DNA from: Physella acuta
Taxonomy: Eukaryota > Mollusca > Gastropoda > Physidae
DNA length: 64,000 nt
Assembly: GCF_028476545.1 (NCBI RefSeq)
Contig: NW_026731571.1
Span: 310,001-374,000 of the forward strand
Direction: 5' to 3'
Both the position numbers and the translations under genes were made by a program. The notes under the pieces were generated by a model. It worked only from the letters and a program-made list of their open reading frames with translations, made no database searches and had not been told where the DNA came from. Below are positions 11,290 through 23,007 of the stretch, piece by piece (the stretch's first letter is position 1; each line of letters starts with the position of its first letter).

Positions 11290-11334
11290 GTTACACGTAT
11301 AGTTGTATATGTGACCTTCATATAAATATATAAG

Positions 11335-11337
<3 letters not shown>

Positions 11338-11414
<77 letters not shown>

Positions 11415-11416
11415 TA
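11338..11416. repeat. (TA)n microsatellite
   Basis: Almost pure TA for about 75 bases with an ACATATATAC end. It lies about 50 bp outside the hAT right terminus. Confidence 0.97.
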
Positions 11417-12228
11417 CAGCTAGCTAAGGGTATTGATGTTGATAAAGTACATTTCTAGGAGCATCCAGTTTGTTTTGGGCGTGGCGAGATTCTCGCAGCC
11501 TCAGACACCCGACTCCGAAGTGACTTCTTAGGCTCGACTCAAGTACTCACCGCTACACGAATCCGATTATCGATTTAGTATCGATACCTGCTGTAGAACA
11601 AAAGAGGGAAATTGAAATCTAAAAATGATGTAATACAGCGAGCTCTTACCCAGCCAGCTTTTAACAGCTCCAGTGTGGCGGCCTGGGTAAGGGGTAACAC
11701 TCGCCGCATGTTTTGTCCCCCGGGGATGTCACGTGACCTTTCATGTCACGTGGTTAGGTCATGTGAGTGTAGGCCTGTTGTAGCTAGACTCTAGTTAACA
11801 TGGGGGGGGGGGTCTTGAAATTTGGTTAGATGATAAAAACATTTAGGTGACAAAAATATTTGGTTTAGGTGTTAAACAGGTGGTTAGTGGTTTGTGTAAG
11901 CACGTGTGTAATGTGTAGTGGCCAGCTAGTAGGTGAGTAGATGTCGACCAATTGATGAGAGATCGATTGTGGAGAGATCGATGACGAAGATTCCAATCAC
12001 GACTCTAAGCTAGCGTGTCGTTCTTGCCCTCAAGACAAAACCATTGGCTGAGGAACTAGAACGATCTTTTAATTAAAACTTGCCGGCCCGTATCACGTGT
12101 CAACGGGCAGAGGTCATGCTTGGGTGAGCAGGTTTGGAGGGAGTCACGTGATCAGAGATTTACAGATAAGAGCCAGAGTGCACCCAATCAATGGCCGACC
12201 GCAATAGAATGGGATTTATAGCAATGCT
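11417..12228. other. Unique sequence with E-boxes
   Basis: CACGTG palindromes lie near 11730, 11746, 12096 and 12143. A G run at 11802-11811 is followed by TCTTGAAATTTGG, again like the core of family A. No coding sequence is supported. Confidence 0.5.
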
Positions 12229-12415
12229 TGTTTATATCAGATGATATAAGGTGTTACATCGTTCGTATCTGTTGATATCAAGTATAGCGTTCCTTCGTTT
12301 ATATAAGATGATATAAGGTGTTACATCGTTCATATCTGTTGATATCAATTATTGTATCGTTTATAACAGGTGATATAAAGCATTGCATCTTTATAACAGG
12401 TGGTATAAAGCATTG
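12229..12415. repeat. 62-67-bp repeat, about 2.7 copies, built from shorter related motifs
   Basis: Units share GATGATATAAGGTGTTACAT and ATATCTGTTGATATCAA. The last copy is shortened to a GTGATATAAAGCATTGCA motif that itself repeats. Confidence 0.85.
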
Positions 12416-12619
12416 CACCAGTCACCACAATCCCCTAGTCCACCAATCACCACAATCACTCAGCCCTACCACCAATCTCACCCCCCCCCAACCCCCGTAT
12501 CCTTATGCTCCATTAGAAAAACACTTTGCCGGTCAAAGATTGACTGCAATAAAGTCACATGACTTAGGACAGATACAGGGAGTCTCCAATCAGATGGGGG
12601 GTGGGGAGTAATAAATCAG

Positions 12620-12772
12620 ACGAGAGAGATGAAGATGAGACGGAGAGAGAGAGAGAGAGAGGAGAGAGGGAGCTAAGAGAGAGATGAGAGAGACAGAGAG
12701 AGAAATGAAGATGAGACACAGAGAGAGAGAGAGAGATGAGAGAGACAGAGAGAGAGATGAGAGAGACTTCTT
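12620..12772. repeat. GA-rich low-complexity tract
   Basis: GAGA runs are interspersed with GATGAGAGAGACAGAGAG. It is purine-rich on the plus strand throughout. The serine/leucine-rich minus-strand frame is compositional. Confidence 0.9.
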
Positions 12773-12884
12773 CATCTAATCTGTGACGTCAGAGCTCTGA
12801 GACTATCAAGTTTTATCGTCAGCTCAGCCTGTAGGGAATCGTTATCTAGAACATTCTGTGTAGGACAAAATCTCGTGAGCTCAC

Positions 12885-13345
12885 AGGCTGTAGGACATTG
12901 CTGGGTGGGGATGTAGGACAATGATGGGTGGGACTTTAGGATATTGATGGGTGGGACTGTAGGACAATGATGGTTGGGACTGTAGGACATTGATGGGTGG
13001 GACTGTAGGACATTGATGGATGGGACTGTAGGACAATGATGGGTGGGACTGTAGGACAATGATGGGTGGGACTGTAGGACAATGATGGGTGGGACTGTAG
13101 GACAATGATGGTTGGGACTGTAGGACATTGATGGGTGGGACTGTAGGACATTGATGGATGGGACTGTAGGACAATGACGTGGTTGTAGGACATTGACGGG
13201 TGGGGCTATAGGACAATGATGGGTGGGACTGTAGGACAATGACGTGGTTGTAGGACATTGACGGATGGGGCTGTAGGACAATGATGGGTGGGACTGTAGG
13301 ACATTGACTTGGCTGTAGGACAAAGGTGGTTGTAGGAGAATGATG
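12885..13345. repeat. 23-bp tandem array, about 19 copies
   Basis: The unit contains GTAGGACAATGATGGGTGG and ACT, with AATGATGG and ATTGATGG forms and a shorter GACGTGGTT form near its right side. All three minus-strand frames are open with Ser/Pro/His-rich periodic peptides, a repeat artefact. Confidence 0.95.
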
Positions 13346-13744
13346 AGTTATTTGGTCATGTCTCCCGACACGACAAATTAGGTTGGGGGGGGGGGGGGGT
13401 ATCACTTCTATGTACACTGCTGGTTGGTTCATTAAAAACAAGTGGGATGGTGGGGGGGACAAGGGGGTGTAGGGGTCTTGTCCTCACAGCTATCTAAACA
13501 TACCATCTGGTGGACCCCCTTTATGGACGTCACGCCATCTTTACGTATTTTATTACCGGTTCGGAAGTCTCAAATACGGAAGTTGTAAACATGAAAACCG
13601 GAAGTCACGTGAACCTACTCGACCAGTCACGTGTTAAGTGGCTTTAGGTTTATTTATTTGTGCTTTACCGTATGTTTCAGTATTGTTAACGTAACTGTGT
13701 CCGGGTGTCTTGTCCTTTTGGTGAGTCTCTAGAGTTGTTTTCTC
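13346..13744. other. Unique sequence with G run and ETS/E-box-like sites
   Basis: A G run lies at about 13384-13399. Between 13550 and 13640 are three CGGAAG-type motifs and two CACGTG sites in close order. No gene is visible. Confidence 0.5.
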
Positions 13745-13905
13745 ACACTAAAGGCGCCACGATCTGTGTCGCTGTCTAGAGGCGTCACTAACTATGACGC
13801 TGTCTAGAGGCGTCACTAACTGTGCCGCTGTCTAGAGGCGTCACTAACTGTGACGCTGTCTAGAGGCGTCACTAACTGTGTCGCTGTCTAGAGGCGACTC
13901 ACAAC
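13745..13905. repeat. 28-bp tandem array, about 5 copies
   Basis: Each unit has GTCTAGAGGCGTCACTAACT followed by GTGACGCT or GTGTCGCT. Confidence 0.95.
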
Positions 13906-14063
13906 TTTAGTCGAACTTATTTTCTTAGTTTCCGACCGAAACCGTGAACTTCCTTCTGAGGAAGTCATCCAAGATCAGACAACCCAGCCCACTTGTCCAA
14001 AGTTTTGGATTTCCTTCCCTTGTTTTTTTCTTGTAAAGAAACACACTTTCTGTTCAGTATGAC

Positions 14064-14560
14064 TGCAGGATGACTGATAGATGACTGCGCAATCACAAGA
14101 TGACTGCGCAATCACAAGATGACTGCACCATCACAAGATGACTGCAATATGACTGCACCATCACAAGATGACTGCAAGATGACTGCACCATCACAAGATG
14201 ACTGCGCAATCACAAGATGACTGCGCAATCACAAGATGACTGCACCATCACAAGATTACTGCACCATCACAAGATGACTGCACCATCACAAGATGACTGC
14301 AAGATGACTGCACCATCACAAGATGACTGCACCACCTTAAGATGACTGCACCATCACAAGATGACTGATAGATCACTGCACCACCACAAGATGACTGCAC
14401 CACCACAAGATGACTGCACCATCACAATATGACTGATTGATGACTGCACCATTACAAGATGACTGCAATATGACTGCATCATAAAAGGTGACTGCACCAT
14501 CAGATGTTGACTGCACCATCACAAGATGACTGCACCATCTTAAGATGATTGCCCTATAGA
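14064..14560. repeat. 19-bp tandem array, about 26 copies
   Basis: The main unit is GATGACTGCACCATCACAA, with CGCAATCACAA variants and short GATGACTGCAA inserts. It is clearly non-coding. Confidence 0.95.
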
Positions 14561-14900
14561 TCCGGTTGAACCACCCCATCTTGCCAAGTGTGTACGACCA
14601 CTACTTACAAATTAGGAAACGAAAACTACTTAAGATATTGTAACTCAAGCAGAAAGCTGTAATTTGTAAATACAAAGTTCAAAATCGGTCAAAAGTCTTC
14701 GACATTTATCTAAGGATCGGAAATGCTTAAAATACAACACTTAAAATTTAACCCTTAAAATCTTATAAAGGCGGATAATTTAGTTGCGTAATGTTCAACA
14801 TAACTTAAAAGTTTTAGGGAGGAAATTCAATCCAGCCAAGATTTCTTGGGAGAAATTAATTGCAATGCTGAAGTAAAATATAGCAACGGTTCGTAAACTT
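14561..14900. other. Unique AT-rich sequence
   Basis: No repeat, gene or RNA motif recognised. Confidence 0.5.
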
Positions 14901-15020
14901 GGTTAGCCTTGGTTAGCCTTGGTTAGCCTTGGTTAGCCTTGGTTAGCCTTGGTTAGCCTTGGTTAGCCTTGGTTAGCCTTGGTTAGCCTTGGTTAGCCTT
15001 GGTTAGCCTTGGTTAGCCTT
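14901..15020. repeat. Perfect 10-bp array, GGTTAGCCTT x12
   Basis: Twelve identical copies without a substitution, so it is young or homogenised. It resembles but does not match the animal telomere repeat TTAGGG. Confidence 0.98.
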
Positions 15021-15055
15021 CATTTATTTAGGGTAGGTGGTCACAGACAGAGTTA

Positions 15056-15535
15056 ACTGCCTGAATTACCTGTCTGTGTTACCTGTTTCCTGTCAGAGTT
15101 GCCTGTCAGCTTTATATGTCTATTACCAGTCAAAGTTACCTGTCACGGTCCCTTGTCAGTTACCTGTCCAAGTTACCTGTCCAAGTTAACTGTCCAAGTT
15201 ACCTGTCCAAGTTACCTGTCCAAGTTACCTGTCCAAGTTACCTGTCCAAGTTACCTGTCCAAGTTACCTGTCCAAGTTACCTGTCCAAGTTACCTGTCCA
15301 AGTTAACTGTCCAAGTTACCTGTCCAAGTTACCTGTCCAAGTTAACTGTCCAAGTTACCTGTCCAAGTTACCTGTCCAAGTTACCTGTCCAAGTTACCTG
15401 TCCAACTTACCTGTCCAAGTTACCTGTCCAAGTTACCTGTCCAAGTTACCTGTCCAAGTTACCTGTCCAAGTTACCTGTCCAAGTTACCTGTCCAAGTTA
15501 CCTGTCCAAGTTACCTGTCCAAGTTACCTGTCTGA
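15056..15535. repeat. 13-bp tandem array, about 37 copies
   Basis: The unit is ACCTGTCCAAGTT. It is diverged on the left (15056-15165) and nearly perfect from 15166 to 15533. Two plus-strand frames remain open through the array and repeat every 13 residues. They are not genes. Confidence 0.97.
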
Positions 15536-15655
15536 TATTCTTTATGCAGCTACAAACATCCAATCATTTCACCAACTTACTTGACGTTGGACCTTCTTAT
15601 TTAATCACCGCTTAGTTCGACCATTGGACTTTTCTGCTCGACCACGTGACCCACC

Positions 15656-15855
15656 TACCGACCATCGACTTACCCGACCATCCACTTACCCGACCATTGA
15701 CTTACCCGACCATCGACTTACCCGATCATCGACTTACCCGACCATCAACTTACCCGATCATCGACTTACCCGACCATCGACTTACCCGACCATTGACTTA
15801 CCCGACCATCGACTTACCCGACCATCGACTTACCGGACCATCGACTTACCGGACT
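15656..15855. repeat. 16-bp tandem array, about 12 copies
   Basis: The unit is CGACCATCGACTTACC, with CATTGACTT and CATCAACTT variants. Bases 15536-15655 between this and the previous array are unique. Confidence 0.97.
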
Positions 15856-15995
15856 AGAAACGTATCGATGCCGTCACGTGCACAATTTGGCGCGCTGCTC
15901 CCGTGTCAATTAAAATGTGCAACCAAGCGTGACGGTAACAATGTCACCTCCCAGCCCCAGTCATGTTCCATTCAAGTCACCGGTCCCATTGTCTG

Positions 15996-16405
15996 CGGTA
16001 ACATAAGGTGTACTGCAGTAACACGACTTGTACTGCAGTAACACAACTTGTACTGCAGTAACACAAGGTGTACCTTAAGTAACATAAGGTGTACCTGAGG
16101 TAACAAAGCTTGTACTGCAGTAACACAACTTGTACCTGAAGTAACACAATTTGTACTTGAAGTAACACAACTTGTACCTGAACTAACACAACTTGTACTG
16201 CAGTAACACAACTTGTACCTGAAGTAACACAACTTGTACCTGAAGTAACACAACTTGTACCTGCAGTAACACAACTTGTAAAACAGTAACACAACTTGTA
16301 CTGCAGTAACATAACTTGTACTGCAGTAACACAAGGTGTACCTGAAGTAACACAACTTGTACTGCATTGACACAGCTTGTACTGCAGTAACACAACTTCT
16401 ACCTG
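15996..16405. repeat. 20/21-bp tandem array, about 20 copies
   Basis: Unit TGCAGTAACACAACTTGTAC alternates with CTGAAGTAACACAACTTGTA-type units, so phase drifts. All three minus-strand frames stay open with Cys/Tyr/Leu-rich repeats. These are artefacts. Confidence 0.95.
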
Positions 16406-17125
16406 TAGCCTTTCTGCGGGGGAGGAGGTTGATTTCTTCCTTTTAAGAAAATCCCGGGGGGGGGGGGGGGGGGGCTACATGGCAAGACGGATCGGTCTTC
16501 CAGCCCCACCCCTCCCCTTTGTTCTAAAGCTGCATGTGATCTGGCATCGATCTGCCCTGAGAATCGGGTGGAAAAAATCTGACTATGTCTCCACTTAATG
16601 GCTGGATGAGTTGGGTACGCCGCGTGGCTCGGGCTACCTTACAGAAGTAGGCGAACAAAGCGGCCATTCACGGCCCACCGATGTAATCTTGCTCTACAAG
16701 AAACGCAAATAAAGAATGTTACGCATCGTGGTTTTTTTACTAAAGCGAAAATTAATGTTCTCTCGGCTCTTCATAAAATCTGGCTAGTCACGTGATTGGT
16801 CCGGGTCTTAGCTGGCATGTGCGTGAGAATTGACGCCGGGTATGTGCCCGACACGGTCTTAAGAAAACAGAGCAGCGTCCCAGCACGCTGGCCTAACATT
16901 TATTTAAAGCAGCAGAGATTAAGTGCTTTTAATTAAGAATCAACAAAGGCGCAAAAGATCTGAATGACGGCTTGTAAATGTGTAAATTGAATCGCGCAAT
17001 CAGATCTTGAAAGAAAAGATCTAGCACAATGGCGTGGCTAGAACAATGGCGTGGAAATGTTCTAGAAGAGACGTCGGTTATATGGAGGAGGTGTACTTGA
17101 GCAGTGTTGGGGTTTCAGGAAGAAG
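16406..17125. other. Unique sequence with a G run
   Basis: A G run lies at 16456-16474 and a CACGTG site near 16790. A short GGCGTGG/AACAATGG duplicate lies at 17025-17055. No gene is supported. Confidence 0.5.
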
Positions 17126-17129
17126 TCAA

Positions 17130-17483
17130 GAGCAGTACTCACACTGGACAATAGCCGAGTTAGTGGGGGAACTGTAGGCAAGAGCAGCACTCACACTGGA
17201 CAATACCCAAGTTAGTGGGGAAACTGTAGGCAATCACTGGGCAATACCCGAGTTAGTGGGGGAACTGTAGGCAATCACTGGGCAATACCCGAGTTAGTGG
17301 GGGAACTGTAGGCAATCACTGGGCAATACCCGAGTTAGTGGGGGAACTGTAGGCAATCACTGGGCAATACCCGAGTTAGTGGGGGAACTGTAGGCAATCA
17401 CTGGGCAATACCCGAGTTAGTGGGGGAACTGTAGGCAATCACTGGACAATACCCGAGTTAGTGGGGGAACTGTAGGCAATCAG
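17130..17483. repeat. 41-bp minisatellite, about 8 copies
   Basis: Exact 41-bp steps start at 17229, 17270, 17311, 17352, 17393 and 17434. Each has GGCAATCACTGGGCAATACC, CGAGTTAGTGGGGGAACTGT and A. Two longer, more diverged units lie to the left (17130-17228). Confidence 0.97.
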
Positions 17484-18456
17484 CACTGGTGTACAGAGTA
17501 CAGAGTCTGTTAGGTACTGTAATCTCCTCACTTGAGTGTACAATAATATTTAGAGTACAATTATCTTTAGAGTACAATAATCTTAGTGTAAATATACAAT
17601 AGTCTCTTATATAAAGTGTACAAAACAAACACCCAAACGTGATTTAAATGTACAAGACACGTATACATTAAGTAAATTGATTGTTCTGATTTACTCACGG
17701 TATATCTAATGTTACTATTTCAATTAGCCATGAATGCTACCTTCCTCCCCTCTAATAAAGTTAGGTGTACAATACAAACATACGTGAGTACAGTACACAA
17801 TACACTGTTCACACGTAAAAATGTGTACATTCGAGCAACAGAGAAATGTACACTTGTATGTAATAAGATTTGATCAGATGTAAACACAAGTAAAGGTGTG
17901 CCTCAAATCTTCCAGCTCTAGAAAAGTCTGGCCACCTTCTGGCACAAATGTGCCAGGTCTGTGGCAAAACAACGCTGACATCCCCCCCCCCCCCCCGTGA
18001 ACAGTGACGTATGCAACACTGACCACCAACCACTACCAACATCATCATAAAAGCTTCTATCATCACATCAGCTAGTAAATTAAGGAGATGACAAGGCGCC
18101 ATAAGCTGTCACGTGATACGGTCTTTGATCTCCAATCGCGCCATTACGGATGATGTTTCGCTCGTTTCATTCAATTCTCGGTGATTGGACCCAATCGAAC
18201 AAGACGGCGGATCGATGCTGATCGCTTCTTGCCGCGGCAAGAAATCGCGTCTCGTTTTGTCCGGGCCCTAACAAAATAAACACTCCGATATCGACCAGTC
18301 GACCAGCGGAGTCGCGAGGTTTTATGCCGTTTGAAATAAAAATCTCAGTGAAAATTGTTTCGTGTATTCAAAAATAAATAAAATTATTTTGATCTTATTA
18401 CAATTTTACGGGAGGGTGGGGTTGGATCTTGGACAAGATGAAAGCCATTGCCACCA
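17484..18456. other. Unique sequence
   Basis: A C run lies at about 17983-17997. Loose GTACAATA/GAGTACA repetition occurs over 17505-17830. A CTTGCCGCGGCAAG palindrome lies near 18229. No gene is visible. Confidence 0.5.
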
Positions 18457-18483
18457 AAAACGTTAAAACTGTTTTAACGTTTT
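18457..18483. repeat. 27-bp perfect palindrome
   Basis: AAAACGTTAAAAC, one base, then its exact reverse complement. Two more TTTTAACGC-type half sites follow within 100 bases. It could fold into a cruciform or bind a dimer, but nothing more can be said. Confidence 0.9.
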
Positions 18484-19354
18484 GTCGTGGTTTTTTAACG
18501 CTGTTATTGTTCCATCACAGGAGTCGTAACAAGAAAGCTGGTCTTTTGAAGCTGGTGTTGTTACTGTTCCACTTTTAACGCAGAGTTTACCACTGTCTTG
18601 TGTGACGCTCACGTTTAATTGTAGCGGGGATGTTACAAAAAGTAAACCACTAAAATGCTACCTACAAAATGTTTTAATATTCCAAGCTGAATTAATCAAC
18701 TTAGTGGGAGAAATAATGCCAATGGCACTCCTATGAACCACTTCCGGTCTAAAATTATAAGACTCAACAGATCTCTCTCCCCTACCCCCCACATAAAGTA
18801 GTAGGTCCCGGCTTGACCCCCCCCCCCTCCCCCACACAAATGTGTAATGTTACAATCGATGTCCCCTTCACCCGTCTTTACGTGGTTGTGTTTTCTTCCT
18901 GATCTAACCCCTGGCCAATCAAAGGGCCACACGAGTAGCTGCCCATGGCTGTACAATTGTGTACACGAGTAGCTCCCCTTGCCCAAGATTTCCTCCCCTC
19001 TGGAGCCGTTAATTGGAAACTCACGTCTCACGCGCCGTCTTTGGCTGATCACATAATGGCCGGGGTACGACGGCACGGGTTAATAAGTGCAAGGTCAGCT
19101 CAATACGCGGCGCGGCCTTGAAGTTATTAAAACTGTAACTAGTGCATGAGAAGACTTAATTACCGATGTACGGAGGGGGGGGGGGATTTAATACATGAGC
19201 TACTTAAAGGGGGGTGGAGGGTGTTCTATAGACGAGCTACATGGAGGGGGGGGTCAGTACATGAGCCACAAGGAGGAGAGGGGGGGGGTTGGGCTTTCAA
19301 TAAAGAAGGGAAGAGGGAGCTACACACTGTTAGACATATTTTGTAAGCAGAGCT
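18484..19354. other. Unique sequence, then G-rich stretch
   Basis: The first part is unique, with a C run near 18821-18829. From 19170 to 19300 the plus strand is G-rich, with a loosely repeated AGCTAC/ATGAGC motif. No gene supported. Confidence 0.5.
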
Positions 19355-19990
19355 TTCTGGGACATTTGTTGGGACATTTGTTGAAACATTTATTGGGGCA
19401 CTTGTTGGGACATTTGTTAGGACATTTGTTGGGATATTTGTTGGGATATTTGTTGGGATATGTGTTGAGATATTTGTTGGAATATTTGTTGGGACATGTG
19501 TTGGGACATTTGTTGGGACATTTGTTGGGACATTTATTGGGACATTTGTTGGGACATTTGTTGGGGCATTTGTTGGAACATTTGTTGGGACATGTGTTGG
19601 GACATTTGTTAGGACATTTGTTGGGACATTTGTTGGGACATTTGTTGGGACATTTGTTGGAACATTTGTTGAGTCAATTGTTGGGGCATTTGTTGGGACA
19701 TTTGTTGGGACATTTGTTTGGACATTTGTTTGTGGAACTTTCTGGGACCTTTGTTGGGACATTTGTTGGGACATTTGTTGGGACATTTGTTGGGACATTT
19801 GTTGGGACATTTGTTGGGACATTTGTTTGGACATTTGTTTGTGGAACTTTCTGGGACATTTGTTGGTACATTTGTTGGGACATTTGTTGGGACATTTGTT
19901 GGGACATTTGTTGGGACATTTGTTGGGACATTTGTTGGGACATTTGTTGGGACATGTGTTAGGACATTTGTTAGGACATTTGTTAGAGTA
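19355..19990. repeat. 12-bp tandem array, about 53 copies
   Basis: The unit is GGGACATTTGTT, with sporadic changes and a GTGGAACTTTCT insertion at two places about 108 bp apart (19733 and 19841). As 12 is a multiple of 3, several frames on both strands are open, giving GHLL-, GTFV- or NVPT-type tetrapeptide repeats. I reject them as genes. Confidence 0.97.
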
Positions 19991-20525
19991 TTATCTTGGC
20001 CCATTTGATGGCAGGATTTCTGTGACATTTTTATTGGAATTTTCTGGAATATTGTATTATCTTCCGTTAGAAGTCACATCGTTGTATGGCATGGATAGAG
20101 GTTTTAATATTGCAATTAAATGTATACATATCTATACATATTTATACAAAAAATGTGTATGTTTTATAAATTGTTCATGAAAGTTTTCAAATATTTATGA
20201 AGTGTTATTATTACGATAATAGTATTGTCTTTTAATCTTGAAGAAATATTGTTTTAATTTATCTTGAACTCGCTGATATTTGTTAAAAGGTAAAAGTTTT
20301 CATGTGCAGTTGGTTTCATTGTTGGATAATTCACTGTTCCATTCTGAACACTGAATAAACCCTCTGTTAGATTGGAGAATACGTTTTCAGTTTCAACAAT
20401 TTGTGGAGCACGCATTTAATTTTGGAGATTGCGTAGCACTCGTATAGTTTTTGCAGTTTTGAGGCCATAGATACACCAAGTAGAAAACCAGCCAGCAGTT
20501 AAAACGTTATTGAACTTTTTAGGCT
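19991..20525. other. Unique AT-rich sequence
   Basis: No gene, RNA or element recognised. Confidence 0.5.
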
Positions 20526-20625
20526 ACGGGACAACTGACCCGGACAGGGAAAGACACAACTGACCCACGTTAGGAAAGACGCAACTGACCCACGTTAGGA
20601 AAGACGCAACTGACCCACGTGAAAC
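20526..20625. repeat. 25-bp tandem repeat, 4 copies
   Basis: Units carry GACGCAACTGACCCACGTTA followed by GGAAA. Confidence 0.95.
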
Positions 20626-20904
20626 TCCGCTTTAAAAAACCCACTTCGTGAACTAGACAAGTGTCAAGGACGTTGCGGTCAAGGACGACGTATTTACCGT
20701 GCTGAGCGTGAGTTCTCCAAGATGCGACACTTGAGCCAGTCACGTGAGGTAATTGAAGGAAACCCCAACAAGGAAACTGCAAGCCAGGGAAGAGGAAGAC
20801 ACGGTCAGACACGGCGTGGGGGGGGGGGGGGGGGGGAGGGGAAGAGAAACACGATCAGGGAAGTTGATTCTGGACATTCACGGCCTGTGGGTCAAATACT
20901 AAAA
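20626..20904. other. Unique sequence with a G run
   Basis: A G run lies at 20819-20836 and a CACGTG near 20740. Nothing coding is supported. Confidence 0.5.
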
Positions 20905-21082
20905 GATGGATAACCCGTGGTCAGATTAAGGCAGATAACTCATGTTTTGATTAAGGTAGATAACTCAAGTTTAGATTAAGGTAGATAATCCGTGGCTAGA
21001 TTTAGGTAGATAATCCGTGGTTAGATTAAGGCAATAAGTCGTGGTCAGATTACGGCAAATAGATAAGTCGTGGTCATATAAC
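20905..21082. repeat. Degenerate 25-27-bp tandem repeat, about 6 copies
   Basis: Units follow the pattern GATTAAGGTAGATAA plus a CCGTGGTTA-like part, with indels. Confidence 0.85.
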
Positions 21083-21227
21083 TAATGGTTAAGTGGACAC
21101 ACTAAAGGACGAACAAATTAAACTTATTGTGTGACGTCATAATCTGTAAACGACTGAGAACATCACGAACCAGAGTTTTTTTTCTGCTGTCAGTCGGGCT
21201 CCAGTGTCGTCTGCTGATGAAGGCACG

Positions 21228-21356
21228 TGACTGCCGGCATTTCTATCCGGAGTGACTGACGGCATTTCTATCCGGAGTGACTGACGGCATTTCTATCCGG
21301 AGTGACTGACGGCATTTCTATCCGGATTGACTGACGGCATTTTTATCCGGAGTAAC
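21228..21356. repeat. 25-bp tandem repeat, about 5 copies
   Basis: Each unit is GACGGCATTTCTATCCGGAG followed by TGACT, with two or three substitutions. Confidence 0.97.
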
Positions 21357-21544
21357 TGCTCAAATCATTCAAATTCTGTATTTTTACTATTTAAACAAAT
21401 ATAATTCATACATTATCAAAGAGCCAGTAATTGTGCTAATTAATCATTAATTGATGAAACTTCTATAGGTTTGACTGTACAGAGAGTATGTTGTTAGTCC
21501 ACTCAAGTAGCAAAACTTCCCCAGTGAAACCAAGGATAGAATAG
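21357..21544. other. Unique AT-rich sequence
   Basis: No recognised feature. Confidence 0.5.
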
Positions 21545-21765
21545 ATTTAAAAATACAACAACCACTAAAAAATACAGCAACCACTAATAAATACAACAAC
21601 CACTAAAAAATACAACCACTAAAAAATACAACAACCACTAGAAAAACAACAACCACTAAAAAAATACCGACTCAGCCAACCCAGAGAAACCAAGTAGCCT
21701 ATAGAGTAGATTTAAAAATACAACAACCACTAAAAATACAACAACCACTAAAGAAATACCGACTC
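21545..21765. repeat. 19-bp AT-rich tandem array, interrupted
   Basis: The AAAAATACAACAACCACTA unit repeats about 7 times. A segment with ACCGACTCAGCCAACC follows twice, so the whole block (about 105 bp) appears partly duplicated. Confidence 0.9.
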
Positions 21766-22064
21766 AGTCAACTTGAGATACAGTAGCTAACAAACTACAG
21801 CCACGAGAAGACTTAGCCGGGTTTACCCCATTCAAGGAAACAAAAACTTGCTGAAGAAGCTCGCGGAGATTTTCCGCTGACGTGCACGGGTTTTCCGTGT
21901 CGCCAGTCAAGGGTGAGTACAAGATGGGGCCGTCTTCTGGCGGGCATCCCAGGTCTTAGGTCAACCGGGGGTCAGCTTAGGTGACGTCATTTTTATCTCA
22001 AGTGGGAAATCCCTCCAGAGATGAAGATTTAAAATAGGTGTAGAGATATGAGACAATGGAACAC
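21766..22064. other. Unique sequence
   Basis: GC content is slightly higher than the flanks. No coding signal. Confidence 0.5.
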
Positions 22065-22208
22065 GGGACTGTTGTAGGTATTAAGGGAATGTTGTAGTTA
22101 TGAAGGGAATGTTGTAGGTACCAAGGGAATGTTGTAGGTACCAAGGGAATGTTGTAGGTACCAAGGGAATGCTGTAGGTATCAAGATATTGTTGGTAGGT
22201 ATCAAGGT
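22065..22208. repeat. 20-bp tandem array, about 7 copies
   Basis: The unit is GGGAATGTTGTAGGTACCAA, with diverged ends. Confidence 0.95.
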
Positions 22209-22261
22209 AATAAAGGTATAAAAAGATAAGGTAGAGAAACTGTTCAATATATCACATATTA

Positions 22262-22345
22262 ATTGAGTTGCATGCCAAGTCTCGCGTTATATGAGTTACA
22301 TCCCAAGTCTCGCGTTATTTGAGTTACATCCCTAGTCCCACGTGA
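22262..22345. repeat. 28/29-bp tandem repeat, 3 copies
   Basis: Units start at 22264, 22293 and 22321 with GAGTTACATCCCAAGTCTCG. Confidence 0.93.
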
Positions 22346-23007
22346 CACAAGTCAAGGTTACCCTGTCGTCTAGACAGTAGACCTCACGGGCTCTTCAGAC
22401 TCACCATCACGGGATGCACCTCACGTGACCTACTGTTTACGATTGCTTAAGACAGCAAGCGGTTGCATCAGGGATAAAAATAGCGAGTCTCTCGTTAGGC
22501 TGACGGTGTCTTATCTTGTGTGAGGCTCACCACGAGGTATCACAACCGCCGGAGATCACGTGCTTGAGTCGGGCTGAGTTTGAAGTGGCGTCACCGACCT
22601 GACGCAAACATGACAAGACAAAATGAGGTTGATTCTCCTCCCAGCACCCATCCTACTCCCGGCAAAAGAATGGTCAGTTCGTTGGTCAGTTCGTTGGTCA
22701 AACCTTAACATCTAGGTTCCACATTGGACATCATCAGCACCTCCTAACATCATCATACAACCCTGAAATGAAACCTTAGACTTGTATCTGAGTTTCCACG
22801 AAGTTATGTTTGACCTACATGTAAGAAACCTAGAAACCGGAACTAACTGCAGAAACTTGACCCAGAGGTCTAAAAATAGCAGCAAACAATGCACGTGATA
22901 AATAAGTGCATCAGCTGACTTTGTTTGTTGACCTGAAAAAAGTGTTTTTTTTAAAAAAACAAAAAAAACTCTAAGTTCTACTGTCCAGTGGCGCTGTATC
23001 GTACGGG
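22346..23007. other. Unique sequence with E-boxes
   Basis: CACGTG sites occur near 22338, 22420, 22555 and 22890. A 12-bp GTTGGTCAGTTC duplicate lies at 22675-22700. No gene is supported. Confidence 0.5.

Noticed and set aside
14901-15020. Interstitial telomere
   Set aside because: The GGTTAGCCTT unit is not TTAGGG, and the flanks are ordinary sequence. The same holds for the TTAGGTTTAG motif at 44595-44742.
19195-20180. Leu/His/Gly-rich and Met/Ser/Gln-rich frames of up to 255 codons
   Set aside because: The 12-bp array gives open frames on both strands with a four-residue period and has no unique protein part.
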